From Acanthococcus lagerstroemiae (lineage: Eukaryota; Arthropoda; Insecta; Hemiptera; Eriococcidae), in NCBI GenBank assembly GCA_031841125.1, contig CM063109.1, positions 1,464,321 through 1,528,320 on the forward strand: a stretch of DNA of 64,000 nucleotides, written 5' to 3'. Positions 21,001 to 31,194 of the stretch are shown here, in pieces (the stretch's first letter is position 1; each line of letters starts with the position of its first letter). The notes under the pieces are model-generated. The model did no database searches. It was not told the DNA's origin and saw only the letters and a list, made by a program, of their open reading frames with translations. The position numbers and the translations under genes are program-made.

Positions 21001-21161
21001 ATATTCCCGCCAGACTTCGATTGTCGGGAAATTTAAATCCACCTAGACTTCATAAGAGCAGATTACTGATCGAAGCGTCAAAATTTAAGCACCTTCAAGA
21101 ACTGAAATTGGTTATCCCAAAAGACCATCACGCGTTTTACGATAATCTTCCTCATAAATAA
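18073..21161 (+). pseudogene. TE2 transposase gene, five exons, one frameshift
   Basis: Exons inferred from frame and GT..AG sites: 18073-18121, 18222-18416, 18514-18720, 18818-19030, 19128-21161. All introns are phase 1 and 97-100 nt. Exon 1 gives MSYFTRSRRIIQLATQ. Exons 2-4 and the start of exon 5 are copies of one acidic unit. Exon 5 holds a Ser/Thr-rich linker, basic region, CDICLGHDYG and the likely catalytic core: D408 in LTMDLQSVLL, D483 in SDGCTYQNRN, E515 in EKGHTMMEVDSVHS (numbered from 19154). The frame breaks at about 20780 by one extra base: it closes at 20818 one way, while the shifted frame carries the conserved-looking tail to TAA at 21161. Confidence 0.8.
18222..19175 (+). 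repeat. Tandem exon-intron repeat inside the TE2 gene
   Basis: A unit of about 304-310 bp, made of one exon (195, 207 and 213 nt) plus its 97-nt intron, is repeated three times. The start of a fourth copy forms the beginning of the last exon. Encoded unit: EVHKVEEVIIQSGIES, then NELPAVTLVSEVQTDEEL, then EEVLAKSSFSNAEID, ending KESNYT. Introns are nearly identical between copies (GTAAGCTTTCATGCACATCA at the donor, TTTTCCTACAG at the acceptor). The first copy is the most diverged in its 5' part. Confidence 0.9.
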
Positions 21162-21245
21162 ACAATTTTTAAATGATATTATTATTTTTGATTCGATGTA
21201 ACGTATTCTTTGTCTATTAAAAACGTGAGATTTATTATGCACTTT

Positions 21246-21471
21246 ATTTCTCCTATGTGCCTTTACAGGACCACCAATATCTCCTATGTGTCCAAAAATT
21301 GTTATTGCAGCTGAATGAGTGAATAAATTTTGGAAAAAAATTCGTGAAATGTTCGTAGGTATTTATTTATGAATTTTAAAAAAAATTGCAGTCTCATCCA
21401 TGAAGTTTAGAAATTACTACGATGTTTTTTAGCGCTACTATAAAATTTCATAATTTGCACATAGGAGGTAT
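21246..21471 (+). repeat. Right subterminal iterons of TE2
   Basis: Copies of the TCCTATGTG iteron at 21246-21259 and 21277-21290 (direct), and 21458-21471 (inverted, part of the TIR). Confidence 0.85.
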
Positions 21472-21491
21472 TTAGCAGGCCACCGACGATA

Positions 21492-21507
21492 TGGTCCTCC
21501 GAGCCCG
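21492..21507 (+). other. Primer binding site of the BEL element (displaced)
   Basis: TGGTCCTCCGAGCCCG begins with the TGG complement of a tRNA CCA end. Without TE2 and one ATAT copy it would lie two bases after the 5' LTR, the normal place. TE2 now separates it from the LTR by 3.7 kb. The priming tRNA was not identified. Confidence 0.75.
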
Positions 21508-21576
21508 AATTTTCATGTTGTCGCATGTGTAAAGTTCGGATATCGTGAAAAGCAAGTTCGTATTGTTTCGTGTGCA

Positions 21577-23631
21577 ATGGCGCCCCCCTCAGATCGGGAG
21601 TTGAGGATCCACAAAAGAACGATTGTAAAAGTTCGAGAAGAGATCGACACACTTCTCGCTGGTAAGATCGACATCGAATCGCTGGCTCTGATCGAGGCCC
21701 TGTTTGAGCAGAGTTTAAAGGTCTACGCGGACAAGTTCGAGACAGCCGCGAATGAATTCTTCTTGCTGGTTGATGAAACGTCAAAGGAGGATTTAGACCT
21801 TGAGGCTCGCGTAGTGGCGGATCAGACCGAGGTGCGGAAATGTTTCGTGTCTATGCAGGCCAAAATAAAGAAAGCAGCGTCGACGTTCAGAGGAGAGGAG
21901 GCGAGGAGATCGATCCTGCCCCCCACCGCGAACAGCACGATGACTGAGTCGAGGCAACCCGAGCAGTTGAAGCTCAAGAAGATCGAGATCCCCGAATTCG
22001 ACGGTGATCTTTCCAAATTCTACAACTTCAAAGCCCTGTTCGTCAACCTGGTACACAATAATAGTGAGTTTACTAATGTGCAAAAATTATATTATTTGAA
22101 GCAAGCCCTTGTCGGGAAAGCTTCGATCGTTTTACAGGATTGTGAGCTCGCCGATGATGCCTATCCGGAGGCATGGACGTATGTGTTGGAACGGTTCGAA
22201 AACAAGCGAGCGATTGTCAGAACGTTTTTTGTGAAGCTGTCGACGCTCCAGCCTATAAAGTTGGAAGCCAATATTCGCGAAATTTTGGACCAAGTTATGG
22301 CGATTATTCGTGGTCTGAAAGTGGCTGGCGAAAAGGTGGACGACACGTTTTCTCGCTACATATCGTTTGTTGTGGCATCAAAGCTGGATGCGTTGACTGC
22401 CAAGGATTGGGAAAATTTCACCTGCTCGGAGAACAGGTATCCTAAATTCGAAGATTTATTTAAATTTTTACAGGGACGTACCTTTGTCGTTGAGGAACGT
22501 AAGGCTGAAAAGCCTAAAGATGAAAAGGATTATTGGAAAGAGTCGAATGGATCGAAAGTTTCGGCTACCAAAAAATCGTTTTTGATGTCAACGTCTAGAG
22601 GAAAATGTCCAATGTGTAGTGGCCAGCATTATTTGAATCAATGTGGATCGTTTAAATCAATGAATGCGCACCGTAGATTCGATTTTGTGAAATCTCAGGA
22701 GAGATGTTTGGTTTGTTTTGAAAAAGACCACACAGCAGCGAGTTGTAAGTCTAATTTTAAATGTAGGTGCGGGAAACCGCACCATAGTTTGTTACATTTC
22801 GAATTTAAGAGTGGTTCTAGCAATTCAGAGAAGTCTAGCGAAACGGCCCTAACGAAAGGGAATGGTTCTGCGGATGGAGATGGTAACGCGGTGGAAAAGA
22901 AAGTGTACCAAGTGGTGCGACCGATCGACGCAGAGGAGAAAATAATTTTGTTGCCTACGGCCCTGGTGCGATTTAACGTGGGCAAAACAAATGGAGTGTT
23001 GCGATTGTTGTTGGATAATTGTGCACAAGCGACTATGTTGTCGGATCGATTGGTCAAGAAATATCGACTGCCTGTTATTCAGGCCGCTTTGCAGTCGTTG
23101 CTGGGTGGTGTAACACCCGGGATAGTAAGTGCTAATTTGGAATGTCCCTTAACTTTGATTTCTAGGACGGAATGTTTTTCGATTGATATTTGTGCGGAAG
23201 TAGTACCGCCTGAATGCATGAACTACCAACTTTGTGCGGAAGTGCCGAAAGACGCGATGGAAAGATTGTCCGAAATTCCGCTTGCTGATCCTGCTCTTGC
23301 CAAAAGGCCCATTCGTGTATCGGACGTTGATTTAATATTGGGCGCGGAATATTATGGAAAATGCACAGCGGATAAATCGGAGCGAATTGGTGAGATATTT
23401 ATATCCATGTCGAGATTTGGTTGGACTGTTTCAGGTGCTTCTAGGAAACCAACGATTGTTACTCGTAAATTTACTGGTCTGACGTTAAGAAATGTGGAAA
23501 CGGATGTAAAAAAGTATTACGAGAAGGAAAACGTTAATCCAAAGGAAAAAGTTGGAAATTCAGAGGAATTTGAGTTCGTAGCACTTATTCGATCGCACCT
23601 GATGGGAAATTTAATCTGCGTCTGCCATTGA
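21577..23631 (+). pseudogene. BEL gag and protease region
   Basis: 684 codons from an ATG 70 bp after the PBS. N-terminal helical part, then the DUF1759-type capsid region (KKIEIPEFDGDLSKFYNFKA, LYYLKQALVGKA). Cysteine knuckles follow: CPMCSGQHYLNQC near residue 344, then CLVCFEKDHTAASC and CRCGKPHHSLLH, typical of BEL gag. The DUF1758 protease region follows, but the usual DSG/DTG active-site motif is DNC here (LLLDNCAQATML, D480), so protease activity is doubtful unless this lineage differs. The frame closes at 23631 after a +1 shift near 23600; the true continuation is in the next frame. Confidence 0.88.
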
Positions 23632-24215
23632 AAGGAAATCTGCAGAAAGTAAGAGATAATCGCAAACTCGCGCTGGTTAGTCTTTTCAGGATGGAGAATA
23701 AATTGAAAGTTGCGCCAAAGTTGAAGTTGGATTATTCGAAATTTATGGACGAATATATAGCACTTGGTCATTGCACGTTGGCCGAACCAACAGTGGAGGC
23801 CAAATATTTTATACCGCATTGTTATGCCGTCCGAGAGGATAGTTTGACTACACCTGTTCGAGTCGTGTTCAATGGCTCATCTCATGAGAAAGGATGGTTA
23901 TCTCTGAATGATGTTTTGATGGTCGGCCCCCAGATACAGCGTGAGTTGTTCGATATTTTAATATCTGTGCATGCCTATTGTTATATTTTTACAGCTGATG
24001 TGGAAAAAATGTATCGGATGATATGGGTCGATGAAAAAGATCGTGACTTGCAAAGAATTTTGTGGAGAAATACTGTGGATGAACCCGTGTTGGAATATCG
24101 GCTGAACACGGTTACGTACGGAACTACCGCAGCCTCGTTTATGGCAACTCAGTGCCTGGACAAAGTGGCTTGTGAAATTGAGCACGAGGAACCGAGCGCA
24201 GCTGCTATGATATGA
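23602..24215 (+). pseudogene. BEL reverse transcriptase, N-terminal part
   Basis: Begins in the shifted frame with GKFNLRLPLKGNL and runs through KLDYSKFMDEYIALGH, PVRVVFNGSSHEKG and SLNDVLMVGPQIQ, the fingers/palm of Pao-type RT. It reaches YIFTADVEKMYRMI, containing the first catalytic Asp, then RLNTVTYGTTAASFMA. A TGA stop at 24213-24215 lies four codons before the YMDD box; the reading frame is otherwise uninterrupted across it. Confidence 0.9.
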
Positions 24216-26663
24216 AATAACTTTTATATGGATGATCTGATCGCCGGTGGAAATGACCTCGAACAGGTGATATCTAATCGTAAGGTTGTTCATAATGCCT
24301 TGTCTGCGCATGGCTTTCGCCTGCGCAAGTATGCTTCTAATGTACAGGAAGTGACGACAGATTTAGCACCGGAGCTGATAGTAAATGGCTCAAATGTGGA
24401 ATTGCCTGAGAGCATTGGTGTTTTGGGCGTTAGTTGGTCGCCTGTCAAAGATGTGTTTTGCATGAAAGTCGAGTTGGAAAATGGAAATGGATTTGGAAAG
24501 ATCACGAAGAGGATAATGATGTCATGGTTGGCCAAGGTTTTCGACCCGCTGGGATTTGTGGCACCTGTGGCGTTACATGGCAAGCTCATGATACAGGCGC
24601 TTTGGAAAGAAGGGCTTGATTGGGATGTTTCGGTCCCTGAGCCGCTTGCGGAAGCGTTTTTGGAGTATTTGCGCGATTTGAGTAAGCTCAGAGATTTTTC
24701 GATTTGTCGTTACGTAGCGCGGCCCGGTGCAGAGATGCAACTCGTTGGTTTCTGCGACGCCAGCAGTCGCGCGTTTTGCGCCATGGTTTTTGTTAGGTCG
24801 GTTGTTGAGCGCAAAGTTAGAAATTGTAGGTTGCTGTGCGCGAAGACCAGAGTCGCCCCGGTGAAGGAGCGAACTATTCCCAAGTTGGAGTTGTGCTCGG
24901 CGCTGTTGTTAGCGCAGTTGGTGGATAGAGTGCGTAGAAACCTGAACGTTGCTATTGATGATTGTTTCTTATTTACAGACGCAACGATTGTGTTGTGTTG
25001 GTTATCGCAGCCGCCGGAGGAGTGGCGGAGTTTTGTCTCAAATCGTGTAAAAAAGGTGCAGGAGTTGGTGCCTTATCCTCGTTGGTTCTATGTAAATACC
25101 GTAAACAATCCAGCTTACTTGGCTACCCGCGGGCTGCCAGCCAGTGAATTCCTAGCCTGTAAGGAATGGTTAGAAGGTCCTAGTTTTCTGAAAGCTCTTA
25201 CTGTATCATCCGATCCTATTCCTAATGTCGATGTTTCGCAGGCGCTGGAAAGGCGCAAAGTGGTAGCTTGCGTTAATATGGTACTGGTAAAGTCCGATTT
25301 TGTTGATAAGTTTTCTTCGTATACTCGTGTTATAAGAGTTATGGCCTACGTTATTCGATTTTGTAAGCGTTCGCGTAAAGTTAGGTTGTCTACCGGGATC
25401 GAATTATCCGTCGTGGAGCTTAGTGAGGCCTTAACTGTTGTAATTCGTATCGTGCAGGCTACATATTTTTCCGACGACATTTCGAGGTTGTCGAGTAATA
25501 TGGTCCTTAAGACCGGTAGTAAATTGCTCCCTTTGACCCCCTTTTTAGATGAGTCTCACGTGTTGCGCATGGGAGGGAGGTTAAGTCGTTCGTCGTTATC
25601 AAATTCACGGAAACGTCCTATCATTCTGCATGCAAAGTCGCAATTTGTTAGAGTGTGGATTCAATGGATACATGAGAAGTACTTCCACGCTAGTAAAAAA
25701 TTTGTCATCGCCTTCATTGTATCGCAGTACTGGATTGTCGGTGGCTGTGCTGGGTTAGTGAAATTCATCTTGAGGCAGTGTACCGTTTGTGCTTGGTATA
25801 GGGGTGAGGTGGCATCGCAGTTGATGGGTCAGCTACCTGCATTTCGAGTAACCGAAAATCAACCGTTCGCTCATACTGGGGTCGATTTAGCTGGTCCATT
25901 CCAATGTAGATGCGTTGCGCATCGTACTGTTTGCTACTATAAGATCTACATCGCCATATTTGTGTGCATGGTTATCAAATGTGTGCATATCGAAGTCGTC
26001 ACTGACCATTCAAGCGCTAAGTCCACAATACCCCCGCGCTCCCCGCATTTTGGCGGTCTATGGGAAGCAGCTGTTCGTTCTGCCAAGTACCATTCAACTC
26101 GAGTTAATTCGGGTAACGTGTTGAGTTACGATCAGTATTGTACCATTGTAACTCGCATCGAAGCTGTGTTGAACTCGCGGCCCTTGTGTTTGTCAATTGG
26201 TCAAGGTGACGACGTTCTAACTCCTGACCATTTTTTGATTGGCCGTCCCTTGACATTGGTGGCCGAATTCGAAGATGTTGATACGTTCAAATCGCTCTCA
26301 TCTAAGCTGCGCGAAATCAATGCTCGGTTGTCGTCCTTTTGGAGCAGTTGGCGCGCTGATTATTTGAACCAACTTCAGAAGCGCTATAAATGGCAGCGTG
26401 CGGAGCCAAACCTCGTGCCGGGACAGGTGGTCCTGTTGAAGGATGAAGCACCCCCATACAGCTGGCCTATGGGCATAGTGGAGCAGGTGTATCCTGATGT
26501 AGAAGGAAAAGTTCGTGTTGCTGATGTTCGGGTTGCGGGTCTGCCCTCCCAAGTTTTCAAGCGCGCTATTTCAAAAATCGTCCTTTTACCTATTGATGTG
26601 ACCCCTGAACCTCCTAAAGGTTCAGCGGGGGGAGCATGTTTAGATCGATGTTCGTATGTATAG
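24216..26663 (+). pseudogene. BEL RT palm, RNase H and truncated integrase
   Basis: Starts with NNFYMDDLIAGG (catalytic YMDD at 24225-24236). RNase H follows (QLVGFCDASSRAFCAMV, KLELCSALLLAQLVDRV, FTDATIVLCWLSQPP). Then the integrase zinc finger (WIHEKYFHASKK, ILRQCTVCAWYRG) and the core start GVDLAGPF with the first Asp. The core then jumps from VVTDHSSAK straight to PPRSPHFGGLWEAAVRSAK near 26020. About 70 residues usual in this family, with the second catalytic Asp, are missing in frame, so the integrase must be inactive. The C-terminal BEL domain (DHFLIGRPL to SWPMGIVEQVYPD) is intact. Confidence 0.9.
26625..26636 (+). other. Polypurine tract of the BEL element
   Basis: GCGGGGGGAGCA immediately precedes the TG of the 3' LTR. 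Confidence 0.7.
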
Positions 26664-26872
26664 TAATTCCCGTTAGATTTAGATAACACGCCTTGGTTTT
26701 GCCGAGTTTGTACGTTATAACGTGCACGAAAAGTTTGTTGCGTTCGATCATGTATATACCTCTCGTTCATAGTTACCATTTCTTTTTTACATCATGTTTC
26801 TAGTTCTTATTTCGTCGAATAAAAGAGATTTATTAGTTTTCGTGTTCATTAGAATGGCTATCGTCATTGTCA
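26637..26872 (+). repeat. 3' LTR of the BEL element
   Basis: 236 bp, TG..CA, identical to 17520-17755 by eye, followed by CGGGG. Confidence 0.95.
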
Positions 26873-26877
26873 CGGGG

Positions 26878-27977
26878 CCCGTCTTTTTTTTCTTTTTCTT
26901 TTTTTAATGTGATGTTATATATGTAAAATTACGCAAGTCATTACCAAGAATAAAATGCATAATTTTCACGAAGCACCGCTCTCTTCTAACTCACGTACCT
27001 ATTCTGTATCTGCTCGATAGATTTTGGATTTCTTGTTTAATTCGGATAACGATAACTAATGTGTCAAATCGCCACGCGAAGGAAAAATCGTCTCGCTTTA
27101 CTCTATATGTTAGTTCTTTGTAGTTTCAGTATCGTTCTACTCTCAATTAAACACACGCGTATACGTAAGCGATATATTATTTCGCGCTAAAGCGGTTTCG
27201 ATACTTGTGATGTTACTGTAAGGACTTTTTATTCTGTTTCGTCTTACTGACGCATCGAATAATTGTATATGTATATATACTTGCATGGCTATCTTTAGCT
27301 CCTCCGACATATACACAGGCGCTAGCTCCTCCAGCCCAAAAAACAACGAAGTCCAAATATACTTTACATACAACGATTCTCCATATGCGAATTAGTGGAG
27401 GCATGCTGAGAGGGGTAAGGAAAATCGAAAAAAATTGGAAGTGATACAAAGTAGGCGTTAAGTCCTCCATGGTATGTGCGTATCTTTTAGTCCTCCAAAG
27501 TATATAAGTACAAAAATTGTGGACGTTTAGGACTCCAGCTGCGTTGCCAAGTTATAGCTAATAAGTTCTTCCTATACAGAGTGCCAATGAGTGTTGGATT
27601 GTTGTTTTGATGCCTTTTTCAAAGCGAGCGGTTTTTTTTTCTTTTTTTATGTACACTTATACTTAGAAATTTAAGAAAACAGAAACTGAGAAAGACGGAT
27701 TTGGGAGTGATACAACATACACGTTTATCATCAATCTCTGGGTAGCGAACACCAATGGGGTGGGGGCTGGAATTTCTATAGACACTACGTTTTTACAGAC
27801 ACAATAGTCACAGAAAGAAGCACTGAAATGAAGGGAGATGTGTGCCACAGACCGCACAACCCAGCAATTATGGCATTCCTGCCTTCAGTGAAGTTTCAAC
27901 ACGCAGGAATACTGTTATTTCTGCGACCCAACTAATAGTAACAGAAATGTTGGTGGGAAACCTTTGAATTCACTTAC
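26878..27977. other. No gene seen
   Basis: AT-rich non-coding sequence with a T-run after the BEL element. Only short overlapping frames on the minus strand near 27150-27470, without recognisable domains. Confidence 0.55.
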
Positions 27978-28266
27978 ATGCAGGTAGTCGTTCATGTGCG
28001 CAGCTCGACTTTGTATGATTGATGACGATGATGTAACCACTGCTGGTGGGTTACCCAACACATTCCCAGATGATTCTTGGGTAGGCTGGACAGTAGGTAA
28101 ATGTACACTCAATGATGGTAATTCTTGGGTATCACAGAGTACACCTTTTCATGGTGCTCCTCCATGGCCATATTTCCAAATTTCCTTCTTTTTTCTTTTG
28201 GCTGATAAGTACAACGTCTTACATTTGCTTTTTCCTCCTTTCAAATATCTGTTAGCAGCTTGTGGT
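27978..28266 (-). pseudogene. Possible degenerate coding exon, unrecognised
   Basis: Reading the minus strand, a stretch open from about 28266 encodes YLKGGKSKCKTLYLSAKRKK, EIWKYGHGGAP, a TGA at 28149-28151, then in the same frame GVLCDTQELPSLSVHLPTVQ and SSSSIIQSRAAHMNDYLH. It ends exactly at a consensus donor, CTGCAT|GTAAGTG. The basic then Ser/Pro-rich composition and splice site suggest a former exon of a DNA-binding-type protein, now with a stop. No family assigned. Confidence 0.25.
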
Positions 28267-28269
28267 ATT

Positions 28270-29726
28270 CATATGGGGTAAATCATTCCCGTTGATGGTT
28301 GAAACAACAGCAGGTCAATCGACTGAATGTTCAGCGATGTTACTAGCAATCTGAAATAGGTAAAATGTTATCGAACTAAAAAGCGATCGTTTCATTGCAC
28401 CGTGAGGGGGAAACAAAAGTACTGCAACGATGGAATTACCAATTTTTGCATGAGAGTTCGTGTATGAGCTATGAGGAGCCCGTCACTGAAACTTGAATGA
28501 ATGTATTGGTCACTAGTTACTTACATTTATTTTTTTAACAGTTTCTGGAACCAACCGTGTGTTGATGTCAGAAGACACCTGCAGAAAAAATGATGTTAGA
28601 ATACTGAAGGATAACTAGATACGAACCAGAGGCCTGCACGATGCGTTACGAATCGTAGGATGTTGATTATGATTACTCAGAAAACAATTACAACGATGCC
28701 AGGAAATGAAACTGTAATCGAACGGTAGTAGAAGAACGATGCTGCTGCCTAACTGGGTATATTGTTCGCATCATGGTATGGGTATCGTCATTTATTTTCT
28801 ATCGCGTTATAGGATTTTGCAGTGCTATCTAGATAATTCGCAGAATGACGTTTTTACTTTATCATTTCTTATCTTCACGATGCCTAGGATGCCTGGACGA
28901 TCCATACTCGTTTCTACGATGCTATTTACAGACGAGTCCCGTTACCGGCTGCTACAGATACACTCGTTACTTTCTTCGACGATTACGAGAGTACTGATTG
29001 GCATCGTTTCCTTCAATACTCACCGATTTTGTAACCGGTTACTTTTTACTTATTCGTGCAGGGCTCTGCTACTAGTTACATCACTTTTTATCAATACTAT
29101 CAATGGTAATTGCTAGGATATAATGATACTTACTTCGAGTTCTTGAACAATGATTTCTTGCGGATGTTCTTAGTTCATGCTGGTTTTCGAAGAACGAAAT
29201 ACTACAAAAATAAGGCTACAGAGAAGACTAAAATTGAAACTGCGATACTACACGCGAACTGTAACTAAAAACCTTGATCTTTTTTTCCCGAAGAGGATCA
29301 ACTTCAGTCTTTGCACTATCGAATGCAGCAAATAAATCAGTAAAAACCGATAAATTAGAAATGGAACTTCAAAAAGAGCACAGTTTTGAAACAATCACAA
29401 CAGTCAAAATTCAAATTCCGAAATCGCATCCAAAGAAAAATAATCAGAAGCCGAAGCCGCTGTAGTGCTCAAAAACGAACGATGAAATTCGGTTTTCACG
29501 TGAAAGAACGATATTTGCCAGTTTCATATTCATACTTGACGGAAAACACACATTACGATCCTACAGAAAGAAGCAGTGAACTATAAGTGTACCCCCCGCA
29601 ACGTACCTCGCACATCTTTGTTGATGAAAATGTTAGTGAAGTACCATCACGCCTAGACTAATTGCGCCCTCAATTATCAATTTATTTCTTTGAAATTTGG
29701 AATGTACAATCCTGAAGCATGTACCT
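28270..29726. other. No gene seen
   Basis: Mixed composition, no domain. A 125-codon plus-strand frame at 28739-29116 lacks recognisable features and has no conserved-looking block. Confidence 0.5.
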
Positions 29727-29861
29727 CGGTCTCTACGTCTTTGTTTTTTTTTTCTAATTTTTCATTTATACGTCGACAATCACCTGCCGCATACTGCCAC
29801 ATTCTGAACGCCATCACACAACAATGGTAGCGAATTTAGGGGGAAAAAAACGTAGAGACCG
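29727..29861. repeat. Short inverted repeat, 135 bp span
   Basis: CGGTCTCTACGT at 29727-29738 and ACGTAGAGACCG at 29850-29861, 12 bp perfect, each next to a T or A run. Possibly a small MITE; no target duplication seen. Confidence 0.4.
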
Positions 29862-29929
29862 ACAATTGCAACCTTTGTGGTTTGTGAACAACATATTCAA
29901 AATTCACATCAATCCATTCGGTATTCGCC

Positions 29930-31006
29930 TTTGACTATATATAACTATATGGACTGATCAAGACGACACTACTACAAGGAAATCTTGCACAGGACCCTAT
30001 TTCAACATCTTTTGTGCTATAATGATTAGAGAAGACCTTGTTGTGATTTCTGGTTATCAGTTTGTTCTGTATCCTAGATCATAACGTTGTAATGAGAGTT
30101 CATCGCATAACTTCATAGAGTAATTAGTATTATTTTTGAAGCAAAACGGTACAATTGTGTGAAGTTTCGGCTTGTTTTCTTTTTTTGGATCCGTCATCAT
30201 GAATTCGCACACATGTTTCGTGTGTGGTTCAAATAAATTGGTGAAACTGAAGTATTTCAGGTATTTCTTGAAGCTGCAAAAATGAGCACTACATTGGCAG
30301 GATTTTTTTTTCAAATATAGGTAGTCGCATAGTATTAGGCTCTTATACCATTCTGGGCAAAAATGAATTCCCACCCTCAGGGAAGAATAAAATATTAAAA
30401 CCAGGAATTTTTTGAAAAGATGCGATTTATTTGCTAAAAATCAGTCCACTTTTGAGCTTATACATCAACCAATGTATTTTTCAATTATATATACCGTATT
30501 TCTCTATTGATACAGCCAAATATTTTTGCACAAAAGGAAGAATGAGAAGAAAAACTGAGAAAACAAGGCAAATCAATACGTCTTTTATTCCATAGCCTGC
30601 TTCAGCGTTTGTTTTACAGGAATAATTCAACCGCTCCCAAATTTAAGTGGGAAAAGTCTGTAACAAAAGCAGCCGTAAAATTGTATCAAAGCACAAGTTT
30701 TCTTCACAAAACAAGAGTTCCTCACGAATGTTGTTTTAGCATTAAACGCCACAACTATCGTTTCGAACTCAGTAATTGCTGTAAATAGGAAACAACTAAT
30801 CAAAAAGAGACTAAGAATATTCATCATTAACATCAAAAACAATCCTTATGGTGACAGAAATTATTTGAATCCGCAGATCTTTGTATAGTACATTACATAA
30901 ATTATAGGTTATCACCTGTTATCATTCGCTTAATCATTATAGCACAAAAGATGTTGAAACAACATTTTATCAACTTGATCAGTCCATATAGTTATATATA
31001 GTCAAA
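29930..31006. mobile_element. 1.08-kb inverted-repeat element
   Basis: Outer arms of 33 bp match perfectly in inverse (29930-29962, starting TTTGACTATATATAACTATA; 30974-31006). Inner arms of 29 bp also match perfectly (30000-30028, starting TTTCAACATCTTTTGTGCTA; 30931-30959). The spacers between outer and inner arms differ (37 versus 14 bp). A minus-strand 105-codon frame at 30057-30374 lies inside, unrecognised. True ends and target duplication not determined. Confidence 0.7.
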
Positions 31007-31101
31007 GGTATTCGCTTCGTAATGTAGTCAATTCGGCATCGACGGGTGCAGTATGAACCAAAATGGTGGCTTAGTATACCCAGGTGAAACTATAGAGCCC
31101 T

Positions 31102-31153
31102 AATACGGCTGGCTTTCGGTTTTAGCTTTCGGCTTTCGACTGGCTGCAATGCT
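31102..31153. repeat. Truncated end of the CGGCTTT hAT family
   Basis: Closely resembles the right terminal 50 bp of the element at 31195-32357 (AATACGGCTGGCTTTCGG.. to ..GGCTGCAATGCT) but lacks the final CTG and the rest of an element. A fragment of a second copy lying 40 bp away. Confidence 0.65.
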
Positions 31154-31194
31154 ACTTCTTGAACGGCTCTGAAAATAATCTTGGCCTTGGAAAG

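Larger units (their letters stand above)
17759..21488 (+). mobile_element. TE2: 3.7-kb TIR DNA transposon with spliced transposase gene
   Basis: TIR begins CGTCGGTGGCCTGCTAAATA and runs about 31 bp (17759-17789, inverse at 21458-21488). Flanked by ATAT on both sides (17755-17758, 21489-21492), a 4-bp duplication; because ATAT is palindromic, a TA or TAT border cannot be excluded. Subterminal iterons with core TCCTATGTG lie at 17776, 17856, 17906, 17944 (left) and 21246, 21277, 21458 (right; the last is inverted within the TIR). One multi-exon gene runs 18073-21161. Superfamily not named with confidence; a 4-bp duplication fits Sola-type elements among known groups. Confidence 0.9.
17520..26872 (+). 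mobile_element. BEL/Pao LTR retrotransposon, defective, interrupted by TE2
   Basis: Identical 236-bp LTRs at 17520-17755 and 26637-26872, TG..CA, with 5-bp target duplication CGGGG (17515-17519 and 26873-26877). Order inside: PBS at 21492 (displaced by TE2), gag with zinc knuckles, retropepsin-like region, RT, RNase H, integrase with the BEL C-terminal domain, and a polypurine tract. Disabled by a frameshift near 23600, TGA at 24213, an internal integrase deletion near 26020 and TE2 between LTR and PBS. Identical LTRs mean recent insertion, so a trans-acting active relative likely exists in the genome. Confidence 0.95.

Noticed and set aside
21407..21784. 125-codon minus-strand frame over the BEL 5' region
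   Set aside because: Antisense shadow of gag and the leader; crosses the TE2 end.
26384..26779. Minus-strand frame with matching start to one at 17468-17662
   Set aside because: The shared part is simply the two BEL LTR copies read backwards.
30057..30374. 105-codon minus frame with several Cys, suspected zinc finger or THAP domain
   Set aside because: Cys spacing does not fit THAP, BED or C2H2 patterns; kept only as a note inside the inverted-repeat element.
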